A DNA stretch of 64,000 nucleotides from Trichostrongylus colubriformis (lineage: Eukaryota > Nematoda > Chromadorea > Rhabditida > Trichostrongylidae), in NCBI GenBank assembly GCA_963978905.1, contig OZ022257.1, positions 25,683,274 to 25,747,273 of the forward strand. Direction: 5' to 3'. Below are positions 1 to 10,440 of the stretch, in pieces; the stretch's first letter is position 1; each line of letters starts with the position of its first letter. Made by a program: the position numbers and the translations under genes. The notes below the pieces were generated by a model. That model did no database searches and was not told where the DNA came from. It saw nothing but the letters and a program-made list of their open reading frames with translations.

Positions 1-589
1 TTGTGGTCAGGTCGGAAATGAGTTCTTCCATTGTCCATTGTTTGCCGTTGTCAAACTCTTTTCGAGCAATTTCTTCTTGGATGATCTTGGGGAATGTCTC
101 TGTTACCATGGTTATCATGTATGTAGAGTCGACTACTTCTCCTTGTTTTTGTATTGTGGCTATGATAGCCTGCACATCGCTTAGATTATTGCGTAGAGTA
201 CGCGGGTCGTCGTGGCACGGCTTCATTGACTTGAGCTGGCGAATCATTTGTATTGTAATTCTTTTTGGATCTTCATATTGGCTCTTTAATTGTTGGATAG
301 CTTTTTCATAAGAGTCTCCAGTTCGTGTTATCATGCGTAATGACCTTGCTGCGTCTCCTTTACAACAGCTTAGTAGGATGGACAGCTTTCCTATATTGGA
401 ATACGGTTGTTTGTGAACAAGTCCTTCGAACAATTCCCAGAATGGGCCAAATTCTGCTGGGTTGCCGTTGAATTCCGGCACTTTCAATTCACTATTTAAG
501 AGTCTTTGTTCCAGTGTGAGGGTGTTCAAGGGTTGAATAATCGATTCGTGTGTCGCGGGTTGGTCAGGGACTGCGGTAATATTCCACAT
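1..589 (-). CDS. BEL/Pao gag polyprotein (DUF1759-type), C-terminus outside window
   Basis: An open minus-strand frame of 196 codons starts at the ATG at 587-589 and continues past the window edge. About residues 35-180 look like the gag-like DUF1759 domain of Pao retrotransposons: a segment reading VPEFNGNPAEFGPFWELFEG, then a conserved LLSCCKGDAARSLRMI stretch, then a helical region ending near FDNGKQWTMEELISDL. In this family the protein forms the particle that packages element RNA in the cytoplasm. The chosen start is the first in-frame Met; an upstream short ORF (794-985) may supply extra N-terminal sequence through splicing or a frameshift. Recognition is by eye from family knowledge, not by a search. 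Confidence 0.8.
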   Translation of the reverse strand, partial: MWNITAVPDQPATHESIIQPLNTLTLEQRLLNSELKVPEFNGNPAEFGPFWELFEGLVHKQPYSNIGKLSILLSCCKGDAARSLRMITRTGDSYEKAIQQLKSQYEDPKRITIQMIRQLKSMKPCHDDPRTLRNNLSDVQAIIATIQKQGEVVDSTYMITMVTETFPKIIQEEIARKEFDNGKQWTMEELISDLTT

Positions 590-793
590 TTCTTCAATTA
601 AACTTTATTGATGATACTTGAGACTATGATTACCATGTGAAAAAAAGGAATAGTAAAATTCGATCTAGATAATGCCACTGCGAGTGCCCGAAAACTCCTT
701 AAGTATCATTCGTGCCATTTGCGTTTCTCGTGAGGATTGCGTTCGCAAGAAGAATGTACTCCATTTCTATGTTGTTTATATGAACCTCCAAAT

Positions 794-985
794 TTACGAG
801 ACGGGCCTATAATAATTTCTCGTAATCGTAGTGTCTATCGAAGTTAGCTCCTCGTGTGAACTCACCGTGAGGTCAGAAATTAAGCGTTCAATGTGTTGCA
901 GACGGTCATTATGGCGTTGTAGTAGTAACAAGATGTCAGGGTGTATAATTGCGTTTCTCGAACGCCTAGGGTTTGGCTGCTCCAT
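794..985 (-). CDS. Short ORF upstream of gag, possible gag leader peptide
   Basis: This 63-codon ORF lies in the same orientation as gag, in the element's leader about 200 bp upstream of the gag Met. It is charged and predicted helical around RLQHIERLISDL, resembling the short coiled-coil stretch often found at the N-terminus of BEL gag proteins. It ends in a stop before gag. It could be an independent small ORF, a first exon, or chance; I do not recognise a domain. Confidence 0.3.
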   Translation of the reverse strand: MEQPNPRRSRNAIIHPDILLLLQRHNDRLQHIERLISDLTVSSHEELTSIDTTITRNYYRPVS

Positions 986-3039
986 CTGAAATAGTGTAGC
1001 TCAAACTTGCTATGTGGAAAAAATAATGGTTCCTTAATGGGTTAGCTTTCAGATTGTTATATTCAGTTAAAGATGTAAGGAGAGGCGTAGTGTCGGTCTC
1101 ATTTGAGATCATTGAGGTATAGCCAATGCGTGAGTAGTTAAGTGTTATAAAGGAGGAAAAAAGTATTATAAATATGACGGGTGGTGGTTCTTACGCTTTT
1201 TTATAGCCAGCTTTCATGGTAGATGTCATGGCCGATAAGGTGTACATCGGCTTTCAGGATACTGTCTCCGTCTCTAAGGATCGTATGGTCCATCTGTAAA
1301 AAGGGGGTTGATAACGGAGCATTGTAATAATGCGCAAGCTTTGTTGAAGTACATGAACGGAGCAAGAGGCTTTTGCGATTTCACGTTCTCTTTCTTCAAA
1401 ATGAGTTTGTACTTATGGGATGATATGTTAATAACGTTGTGATGACTTGCAAAAATCGTGATTGTTTGTGATGATGTCATCATGCGGCGTGCTATGCCCG
1501 TCTGGTGTCTGTCCCTCTCCTCGTAAAAGGGCTGAATGTTGCGACGCTAATTTATGAGCGTTCAATGTTTATGTGCAGCGAGGCGTCGCACAGCGCATTG
1601 CGCCATAGCGTTGCCAACAAAGGATACTTTGTCTATGTAATTGGAAGGTGTATACTGAGTGCTTTGAAGGGAAAAGGACGGGGATAGTGTACGATATGCT
1701 AGTAAGAGGAGAACGAAGTGGAAAATGTTGTGTATTTTCAGAATACGTCCTGTAATCAGAAAATTGTTAGAGTTTGCATGTTTTATAAAAGTAAGTGGTG
1801 GGGATGGCTAAAACTGCGTAGCTGTGTAGTTGGGTGGAGTGAGTTTTTTTCTTCAAATCAGAGTGGGTTTCCCGGTGTGTGGTCAGTCATGTGTCGGTGC
1901 CTGTAACTGTATTTGTTTTATCCCTTGTTAACGGATACGTAAGCAGACTTAGTTCAGTTGTCGCGAATACGTAAGCCGTCGTGGCCCGTTCATATTTTGA
2001 GTCTAAATGAAATAGCCATATTGGCTTGGTATAAAGAAATCTTTAAGCGGTACCACATTTAGGCTTCTTGTGGCTTTGTTGAAGTCGAAGCTTCTTCTGT
2101 GACAGTAATGGTTTCTGACGTCAGAATTTTGTATAGTCGACTAATTTTCGATAATTCAAGAAATACAAGAGCTCTTACACTTGGTGGGAAATGTCAAAAT
2201 GTAAAGTAGACTTCCCAATCACGTGATTCACTGATTTTTACGGTGTCTTCGAAACGTCATATTAATAGCTGATTATCATTATTTTGAAAGGCCATACCTT
2301 TTGAATTTCTGGAGCCATAACAAATCATATGTCGATGCGGAAGCGAGTAGGGCGGATCCGCAAAGTAAATGATTCAGAACAAATAGTAAAACGGCCAGAA
2401 AATAACAAATCTCTTCAGACATTGTGCAGTTGGTGATTTCGTGGCTTTCGTGTTGTGCACTTTGAATTGTGCTTTAGACAATTAGCAATTAGACACTTTT
2501 CCGAGTTTTGTCTCGAACGGTCAGAATTTGTTCCTGATAATCAGCACTTTTGCGAGTTTGCCTCGGGTGTTCAGATTTTGTTCTTCCTGTCATGTGCCTC
2601 CGAATATATAAGACACCGTTTCAGATACATATTTATGCAAGCTTGCCATTATACGCCATTTTTTTTGACTCTAGCTCCCTTCTCATATCTTTTTGGCCGT
2701 GAACATCTTGTTTCCGCGGTTTTCTCGTTTGTGTGTGTGTGGTTTTTTTTGTTATAGCCGGCATGCGTATTTACAAAGCATAACACATAATGGTTAACGA
2801 TAGGAATATATATATATGTATTTTTTTTAACCATCGTGCTCCATCGGAAAAAAATGAAAAGGTGTGCACTGAGATCATGAGGACATGGAGCACGAGGATG
2901 AAGTTTTTTTTGATACTATGTACATATATACATTGGGCAGAGGTGTAATTGATACTTTTGGTTGGTATATTGTGGTATTTTTTTCCTCGGCCCATAGTCT
3001 GTTATGCTCCTTCGGATAGGTTATACAGGATAACCGGGC

Positions 3040-4460
3040 CTGAAAGTCATCGTCAATTGTACGTCAGTTCACGGAACCGTAAGGTGTGTGAGACTTTTCC
3101 AGACTAAACGTCAATTGTGGTGTATTCAGGCTGAAGGTGCGTTGACGTGGTAAGTGCGTTCATGCTACAATTGAGCCGTACTTGGTCAGAGAACGACTGA
3201 GAGTAATCATTAATTAGATCATTTGTAATGAATGGAGCTTATAGCACAACTGTGCTATACCCAGGTGATGAATGCGTTGAAGTGTATTCAGGCTGAAATT
3301 TAATTGCAATAGGTTCAGATAGGAGAGCAGTGTTGTTGTATGCAGGTGATAGATCAGTTCAGGCTGTGAGTTGATTGTTGTGTATTCAGGCGATAGATCA
3401 GCTCAGGCTATAGGTCGGTTGTAGTGTGTTCAGGCAATTCAGGTTGTAGATCAGTTGTATGCGTTTAGGCGGTAGATCAGTTCAGGCTATAGATTTAAAG
3501 TGTATTCAGGCGATGGATCACTTATACATTGTTCGAGCAGTAAGTGCATTATGATGTGCTCGAGCTGTAGAATATATTGGTAGATTTTAGATTTTTATCA
3601 CCAGCGGAGGTGGACATGTTCAGATTTCATATTGACTTGTTTGTGAACCGCTTGTAACATGAATATGCCCATTGGATTGTCGCTTCTCGATGTGCAATAT
3701 CGTGAACGCATTCTGTATCATTTATTATTTATTTTATTTTATTTTATTTTATTTTATTTTATTTTTTAAGTAACAAATTGATTTCGCTGCGTGTTGGAGA
3801 GGCTCGATATGATTTTATTAATTGTGCGATAAGGAGGTTATGAAGCACGAGTAGTTCAGGCGTGAAGTCAGACAGGCATGCATTCCGGTATGAGTTGTGG
3901 GTGTAATTAGTTCAGGCATTGGTACAGACAAGCATGACTTCAGACATGTTCAGGCTTGAATTCAGACAAGCGTGAATTCCGACATGAGTTGTACGTGTAA
4001 TTAGTTCAGGCATGATTTCAGACAAGCATGAATTCAGATATGAGTTGATGTGTAATTTCAGGCATGAGCTCAGACAAGCATAAATTCAGATATGAGTTGT
4101 ATGTGTAATTAGTTCAGGAATGAGTTCAGGCATAGGCTGTAAGTGGAATTAGTTGAGACATGAGTTCAGGGCAAGCATGAGTGCAGGCATAAGGTGTAAA
4201 TGTAAGTAATTCAGACATGAATTCAGACAGGCATAGGTTCAGATTAAGGTTCAGGCATGAGTTGTAAATGTAACGAGTTTAGCCATGAGTTGTAAGTACA
4301 AGAAAGTACGTAAATAGTTCAAGCGTGAGTGATAAGTGGAGTTAGTTTGGATAAGAGTTGTAAGTGGTATTAGTTCAGGCGTGAGTTGGTAAGTAGAACT
4401 ACTTCGGATGAGAGTTGTAAGTGGAATTAGTTCAGGCGTGAGTTGTGAGTGTTAATAATT
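3040..4460. repeat. Degenerate minisatellite built on TTCAGGC
   Basis: Two adjoining degenerate arrays share the core TTCAGGC. In 3270-3530 the units read like GTATTCAGGCGATAGATCAG; in 3840-4460 they read like AGTTCAGGCATGAGTTGTAA and alternate with a TTCAGACAAGCATGA variant. The period is irregular. Reading frames through the array hit stops, so it is not a repeat protein. An (ATTTT)n tract separates the two parts. Confidence 0.75.
3721..3766. repeat. (ATTTT)n microsatellite
   Basis: A pure run of ATTTT-type pentamers, about eight units, sits between the two TTCAGGC arrays. Confidence 0.9.
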
Positions 4461-4480
4461 GTAGTTGTCTTATTAATTTT

Positions 4481-4493
4481 GGCCGATGCACCA
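4481..4493 (-). promoter_or_regulatory. Primer-binding site, tRNA-Gly type
   Basis: On the minus strand the 13 bases directly after the LTR read TGGTGCATCGGCC. This is the complement of CCA plus the 3' acceptor end of nematode tRNA-Gly (ending GGCCGATGCA). Position next to the CA end of the LTR and the 13/13 match make this a minus-strand priming site for reverse transcription and fix the direction of the element. Confidence 0.85.
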
Positions 4494-4974
4494 TGTTTTG
4501 ATTCAGTGGTAGTTTGTCGTACAACTCTTTAGTTTAATTCCTTTATTATACAACATGAGTATACAAAAGCTAACTATTTTACAATAACAGCTACCTACAA
4601 ATATGAATTACTTGTTAACACTGTTCGTGGTCGTGTGGATGTGTAAGTTGTGGACAGGTGGCAGGTCCACCGGCGTGTTCGTGTCTTGTCTTGTGCGGCA
4701 AGGCCGCTTGTAGGGCAAAGAGCCTGAACGGAGAGAGAGGAGAAGACTGAGCTAAACTAACTAAACTGAACAGAGCTGACTGAACTGCCTTGCTCCTCCC
4801 TCGAACGCGGTATTTGTACCCCCAATTATGGGCGGTACAAACCTTGTGTTAGATGGCCATAAAAGTGCCTGCTTGACCATTGAACGGTTATTGCGTGTAT
4901 GCTGGCGTTGTGAAACGCAGGTACCAAGAGGCACCTAGTCGCTTCCTCGTGATCATGACTGCAGAGTCATGACA
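4494..4974 (-). repeat. 5' LTR of the BEL/Pao element
   Basis: The 481-bp segment begins TGTCATGACTCTGCAG and ends ATCAAAACA when read on the minus strand, giving TG...CA termini. It has an AATAAA signal (plus coordinates 4542-4547) about 50 bp before its 3' end, and the primer-binding site abuts it. The partner LTR is outside the window, so the outer boundary (4974) rests on the TG terminus only. Confidence 0.7.
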
Positions 4975-5009
4975 ATTTGTGTGTGGGAGGGGGCCTCCCG
5001 CACACAAAT
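4975..5009. repeat. Short perfect-class hairpin abutting the LTR
   Basis: Arms 4975-4990 and 4994-5009 are inverted copies (15 of 16 pairs) around GGG. The hairpin starts exactly where the LTR ends. Confidence 0.8.
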
Positions 5010-5960
5010 GCCGTTGACTACCTCAGCCGCTCTGCTCGATGAAATGGTACCGCGCGAACCCTCCGAGCAGCCATGTGCGAGCGCGATTTCCACAAAGCGT
5101 CTTCAGGCAACTGAAGCACTGGCAGGATATCCATCAGATCTAGCGCTGAGTTCTACTTTCCCAAACATCTGGGCAACGCCTTCAATAGCACCGCGTTCAG
5201 AATGAATGGTGATTTGGAGTCAACGTTTGTTGATCGCGCGCGATATTAATCGTCAGCCCTTTATCAAAACGAGGTATGCAAGCATGCATAATGCTGCCAA
5301 AAGTGTAGCGAACCGAGAGGTGCTTACTTGTGAGAAAAGATGCACTGTGGGCAGAGTCATGATATCACGAAGACGATATTGCGAAAACCGCCCAGACTTT
5401 CCCTGCAACCTAAAATGTTTAGCTCATCTTTGTCATAGTGGTTGGATTCTTTGGAAAAAAAACGGAAAAGTTACTATTTATTCCTTAGCCACCCTACCCG
5501 TCCAGTGTTGAATCAAAAACTCATTTTGGCAAAATTTCTATATAGAAGTAATTCAAGACTCTGAACACGAATATTATGCCAATTTCGTGCAATAACACCT
5601 GATTCGCGTATCACGGAAGTCAGTCATATAAAAAGGCTTTACCACGGTGTTCCCTACTATTTTGGAAGCAGTTTCGAGATCAGCGTGGAAAACGATTTGA
5701 TTGGTTGTTATCTCATCGCAAATGGCTGCTTCGATCTGGCATTCTTTTCAGCTTTTTGGTAATTCTTTCGACTACCTTTAAATGCTTTTTTTCATTGTAA
5801 TTAGTCGCATTCAGATTATTTTGAATTATTCCCGCGACCACACGGTGGATGAAGGCCTGCAAGCAGTGGTTAGTTTTTGCACTCTGAAGATGTTGATTGT
5901 CATATGTTAGGAATGCACTGACTACTGGGATCTGTTGGATTTTGCAGTCCTGCGACACGA
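5010..5960. other. No recognisable feature
   Basis: Short ORFs only; none has a splice-consistent or family-like reading on either strand. Confidence 0.5.
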
Positions 5961-5964
5961 AACG

Positions 5965-6175
5965 TGTACGGCCGCGGTCATACTTACCGCCGATAGGGCG
6001 TGCCTGCGTTCACAGGCAGTGAAAGAGAGTGGCACGGTGGAGGTGCAAAGATGAGTTAGGCAACGAGGCAGGATGGCATAGGCGGAGACGCCGAGATACG
6101 CAGACACGCCCTGCCGCCGGTACCGCAAAGTATGACCGCGGCCTACGCGCATGGACAGCGGAGTCCCAGCGCGTT
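5965..6175. repeat. GC-rich dispersed repeat, copy 1
   Basis: This segment resembles 60300-60520: both contain TGCGTTCACAGGCAG, a GGCACAGGCGGAGA-like block and CGCCCTGCCGCCGG in the same order. Base composition is clearly richer in G+C than the surroundings. No coding reading is conserved between the copies. Confidence 0.65.
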
Positions 6176-6475
6176 CCTATAGCCGTGCACAGAATGACAA
6201 AGTGTGCCAATTAGTCGAAAAAGCTTTTGTTACTGAAGCTTATGAATTACCGACTAGCATATTCTTAGTCTTTCATGCGCTCGAACAAAAGCTACAAGAA
6301 CTCAAAACCACTCACACTTGTAGGCTTTTCGCTTACTACTCGTCGGTGTTAACGTTCAGACGAGTGTCGACGATCAAAAATTTTGAATTTCACGAGTCCA
6401 ACAATACACTGAAACAGGCTTATCGAACAATGCGTCACGTGGCGGCACCATCGCTGCTACACTCACATTACACTT

Positions 6476-7065
6476 TATTGGGTCGTTCCCTTAGCAATGT
6501 CGCTTTTTCCAAGAGAAAACTTCCTCTATTAAGTCACAAGTTTGTGCATTGTTATGAATCGTCCAAAAGAGATTTATCTGCTTCACAAAGAAGTATGTCC
6601 TATCCTTGGATGTCCGAGAATGGGGCCGCTTTTCAATTTGGTGATTGATGTAGTCGACAAAACTATATTCCGCTTCAGCAAAATCAATCAATAATGTAGC
6701 ATAATTAGCCTCGTCCTCTTCTACAAGTTCCAGTAATTCGTTGATTGAGAAGTCATGTCGCTCTTTCTTTAGAATTTGGCTTTTTCGCCATAATCGTAGA
6801 TTTTTGACAATTTTTTCGAATTAAGGCCGGAGAATTTTTTCATCACTAACGTTAAAAAAATAGCGAAAGGTCAAGAAGTAGCGAGTATCCTTATCTTTCC
6901 GCTGAAGTAATAATTTGTGAACTAACGTCAACTGAACCCCTATTACATTAAATTATGGTTGAAAAACTCAGTCTGAATCGCATTCAAAATCAAATCTGAA
7001 CATAATCTGGATTGAGCGGAAAAATCTCAGTGGTAACCTATGAAGCAATGTTGGACAAGGACTCA
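6476..7065. repeat. Mariner-like TIR repeat family M3, copy 1
   Basis: It begins with TTGGGTCGTTCCCTTAGCAA, comparable to TTGAGTCATTCCATATGTAA at 51328 and TTGGGTCATTCCATGAGTAA at 58144. The bodies share blocks such as TTTTTGACAATTTTTTCGAA (6810) and TTTTTGACAATTTCGTCGAA (51685). Minus-strand reading gives a fragmentary helical peptide (around INELLELVEED) but no full transposase. The TIR style suggests a Tc1/mariner-derived, mostly non-autonomous family; the superfamily call is inference. Confidence 0.5.
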
Positions 7066-7095
7066 CAAGTATGCTGAGTTATGGTCAATAGCTTC

Positions 7096-7166
7096 GGTCT
7101 CGAACGGGACTCGAACCTGCACTTCCTGCTTTGCGGGCATCGCTAATCCATCACGCTACGGAGCCC
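7096..7166 (-). pseudogene. tRNA-like sequence (tRNA pseudogene or SINE head)
   Basis: Read on the minus strand this 71-nt segment has an acceptor 5' arm GGGCTCC, an A-box-like GTAGCGTGATGGATTAGCG and a perfect B-box GGTTCGAGTCC. The 3' acceptor arm only partly pairs (about 5 of 7), and the anticodon stem has mismatches and no U33. It resembles a tRNA-Arg-type body that has decayed. Functional tRNA is unlikely. Confidence 0.6.
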
Positions 7167-7199
7167 GCTTTCATCCTTAAGGGAGCATTCATAGTTTTG

Positions 7200-7530
7200 G
7201 GATCTGCGGAGTTGCAGAATTGCAGGATCTGCGGAAAACGATAACGGCACGTATGATTGAGAGAATTGCGGAATTTGCGGAATGTGGAAATGCAAAATTG
7301 TGGAATGTGCGCAAAAGCATTAGATGCGTATCGACTTCAGTGCTACGAAGAGTCGAGAGAATCAGAGAAAAAAAGGAATGGAAAGTGCGGAATTGTGGAA
7401 ATGCAGAGTCGTGGAATTTGCGGAATTGTGGAATCTACAGAAAGAGATAGGATACGTATCGATCAGGGAAATTGCGTTGTTCGCGGAATAGGGAAAGCAG
7501 AATAGCGAAATTAGCAGAATCTTGGAATCT
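7200..7530. repeat. Degenerate GGAATTGTGGAA-type minisatellite
   Basis: Purine-rich imperfect units (TGCGGAATTGTGGAA, GAGAATTGCGGAATTTGCGG) recur across about 330 bp directly downstream of the tRNA-like sequence. Reading frames through it are artefacts of the repeat. Confidence 0.65.
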
Positions 7531-7999
7531 CTGTAAAAGATACGTATTGATCGATGTTTTACTGGACCACATTTCCAAACGAGTACAAGATAATTTTCAG
7601 TGCTTTGATAAAGGCCATTACTGTGTCTGGCAATTTTTTCGCATATGCCCTAATAAGAGAGAGAAATTCCGTTCTTTTGCCATTGAGGTCTAGGCAAAAT
7701 AATGCATTCGAATTTGCAAATAGAAGCAGATTTTCTTACTCTTCAAACTTTTCCAATTCTAATTAGGATAGCAATGAAAGAAAAGAAAGCAAAGACAGAA
7801 AGTAAGATCGACCATTCGCGAACGACGAGTACTTGGAACAGCATGGCCGCACAAGTGGATTCCACGCCTATCAGTGCTCACCCATAGCATCGAACCGTTA
7901 AGCTGAAAACTTGAGTAGATAATGATTTTGATGTTTCTGATAGCTATCAAAAAATCAAAAAGGTTGAATAAAGACTTTTGGGGTTGAAATACTTCTTAA

Positions 8000-8535
8000 A
8001 GACAGCATGAGGGGTAATGTGGCTATCGGGGAATCCCTAAAAAGAAGTTACTCACATGGAAACTATGGGTCTAAGAAAGCTATCTGTGGCGAAATTCCGG
8101 TGGTAAAGCGCACCTCCGAGCTGTAGAAAAGGTGCAACGGTTAACAGCTGGCGCCTTTGGATGACCGATCCCGCCTCCAATCGACGTGATACCTGGTCGG
8201 CTACGATGAGACCGGCCAAGGATATGCGGTGAGATCGAAGGTTGCAGCGCGCTTTCGGAGTTTTAGCCTGGAGCTCACTTCAGGAAAATGATGCTGCCGT
8301 ATTTCCAAACATTCCCGTGTGCTTACTTGGCAGCATGCCATAGAAACTTCGTTCGGGGTATCCGCCTTTTGACGGAAAGGTCGTCCGCGTTGAGGATCAA
8401 CGAGAGGAGGGGGTCCTATTTCTCGGGTTTTTGGCCATTTCCATCCGTTTTTTTTCTTCACTGTCCTGTTACTAGGCATCTCGACTACCATATTCGCCGC
8501 TTCTTTTACTCTTCGTCCAGATTCCCCCTAGTGCT
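8000..8535. repeat. Dispersed 0.5-kb repeat, copy 1
   Basis: Aligns over its length with 17130-17635. Shared blocks include GCTGTCGTATTTCCAAA/GCTGCCGTATTTCCAAA, GGTCGTCCGCGTTGAG and GGCCATTTCCATCCGTTTTTT. The first 120 bp also match 49145-49260 (GGGGTAAT...GGGGAATCC style). No conserved frame. Confidence 0.7.
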
Positions 8536-9384
8536 GCCTTCAAATAAAAGTCAGTGCTTCCAGAAAAGCTATTTTTTAAAAAGAGATCGACGGACAGAAG
8601 GCGGGGCTAAATGTAAGTCCAGGACACATGGTCAGTTGATTTTTCCAAAGCGGGATGTAGTGCTCAACGAATTGCCAGTTTGGTCAGTTTTGTCGTCTAG
8701 ACCTATCACTTTGAACTTGTGACATCAGTGAAAAATGTTCTTCTGAAAAAAGCGGCATCACTCAAGAAATGACCCTATGATTCTCAACTCCCAATTTCGG
8801 ATGCATTACACTTCCAATGTTTCATTCACGCGCTTCCGACTCTCATAGTTTTACATTTTCCAAAAGATTTACTTGAGCAGTAAGAAATACAAAGTTCTAG
8901 GTATAAGGTTCTAGAATAACTCCTATAATGGAACAAAGTTACAGGCCACATGGAATCAATCGCAACTGTTGACCGAGGACATAATGAAGAGCGGCTTAGC
9001 GGCGATTACGAAATCTCCATTACCTCCTTTTTCGAAACTTTGATATATGCGTCTTCATGCTCATGTTTGGTTGCATTACATCCCACCGATGAATATTTCC
9101 CTCTCTGCAATTGTCACGGCGTTCCTGACAGGGTCAAGCGTGACGTCGAAGAAAATATACAAATTACGACCAACCTAAGGGGGACTTCCATACGACCCCC
9201 CCCCCCTTCTTCGGGTTCCCCTAATTCTGTGGTTTCTACCCACCCAATACGATCGTCGAGGAAATTCAGAATTTACGGTAGAAAAAACCATTGAAGCCAA
9301 ACTTCTGCCAAAATAAGGGAAATAAGAACATAACAGAGCTCAGTACATATTTTCCGAAACAAGAGCGTTGAAAAGAAATAAGAC

Positions 9385-10440
9385 TCCGACGAAATTAATA
9401 CTTATATTCCGAAACGAAAGCGTTGCCGACTATGGGTAATGCGCTTGTCCTCTGATGACAAAGGAATTCCGGAAAAGCGTGAAGCTGTGATGAACGATCT
9501 CAACGCAACGCGTTCGGAAACAGTCACCATCAGCAAAGCTTGTCGAGTGGACGCGATCAAAGATTCAAGATGACCCTACTAGAGAACAAAACCACAGAAA
9601 GCAGCAGAAAGAAGAACAAGCATTAGACGCTGGAAACTGCGATGTCAGTGATCGAAAAGCTATCATTCCAGATCTCATGTACAAAGTGACCGACCAACCA
9701 AGAGATGCAAAATGGAGGGCGTCGACCCTCACTGTCATTTCTTCCGGAACTATGCTACGCAACCGGTAACCAGGCCTAAAAAGCGGTATCCAGGGTAACA
9801 CACTCAACCCATCGTACGCTGGAATGATGCTACCTGAAGGTCATCTTGTATCAGCAACAGCTCAGATTATGAAGAAAGACTCCAAAGGAGAAGACGCTAT
9901 AACTAGCTACGTTGCAGCACATGAGACAGCTGAAACATCGTTGGGCCGACCAGCTGCAGACGATAGAAAGATCGATGGGGTTCGCGAGTAACCGAATGGG
10001 TTCCACGCAACGAATCGAGCCCGCTGGGAAGACCGTCAGCAGAGTGACCAATATATTTTCGATATCATTAAGGCTGTCTGCCACAGTGGATAAAAGTTCC
10101 CAGGAATCGGGCGGAATGGCGAAGTTGTAATTAGGATCAAGCGGATATCGAGGAAACTTTTCAAGAAACATGACCTCTTTCAAAGAAAGCTTCATACAAC
10201 CCCTTTTACACTTTCCGGTATTTCTATGGCTTTGTATCCCGACAGTGCCTTTCACCGAAGAAATTAAGAGCATATGGAGAAAATTGATGCCTAACCAGTG
10301 ATAGAATAGGAAAACAAGTCCTAACAAAATTTAATACTTATGCTCCAATACGGAGGCGTCGCCGACTATCGGTCATGTGCTCGCACTCTGATGACAAAAG
10401 AGAACCGTAAAAAGGAAACAAGTGATGCGGAACGGATAAG
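9385..10440 (+). pseudogene. Decayed non-LTR retrotransposon (RTE-like) tail between direct repeats
   Basis: Around 9960-10040 a plus-strand reading gives DRWGSRVTEWVPRN followed by a GRP motif, the tail typical of nematode RTE-type reverse transcriptases (consensus style RWTxxVTEWVPR...GRP). It is out of frame with its neighbours and surrounded by stops. Two imperfect direct repeats, about 9385-9500 and 10325-10440 (sharing AATACTTAT, CGTTGCCGACTAT/CGTCGCCGACTAT and CTCTGATGACAAA), bracket it. Confidence 0.5.

Larger units (their letters stand above)
986..4480 (-). other. Long untranslated leader of the BEL/Pao element
   Basis: Between the primer-binding site and the short ORF lie about 3.5 kb with no convincing coding sequence on either strand; the ORFs present are short and low-complexity. 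The distal third (about 3040-4460) is filled with degenerate repeats. Such a leader is far longer than the few hundred bases usual in LTR elements, so an additional insertion inside it is possible, although I see no clear terminal inverted repeats or duplicated target. Confidence 0.5.
1..4974 (-). mobile_element. BEL/Pao LTR retrotransposon, 5' part (runs off the left edge)
   Basis: On the minus strand this stretch reads LTR (4494-4974), primer-binding site (4481-4493), a very long leader, then gag (589 to the window edge). The order and a gag of DUF1759 type point to the BEL/Pao superfamily; the tRNA-Gly primer fits that family in invertebrates. Protease, RT, RNase H, integrase and the 3' LTR would lie left of base 1, so intactness of the element cannot be judged. 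The visible gag frame is free of stops, which suggests a relatively young copy. Confidence 0.8.

Noticed and set aside
3040..4460. CRISPR-like array
   Set aside because: Units are irregular and overlapping with no spacer structure, in a eukaryotic retroelement leader.
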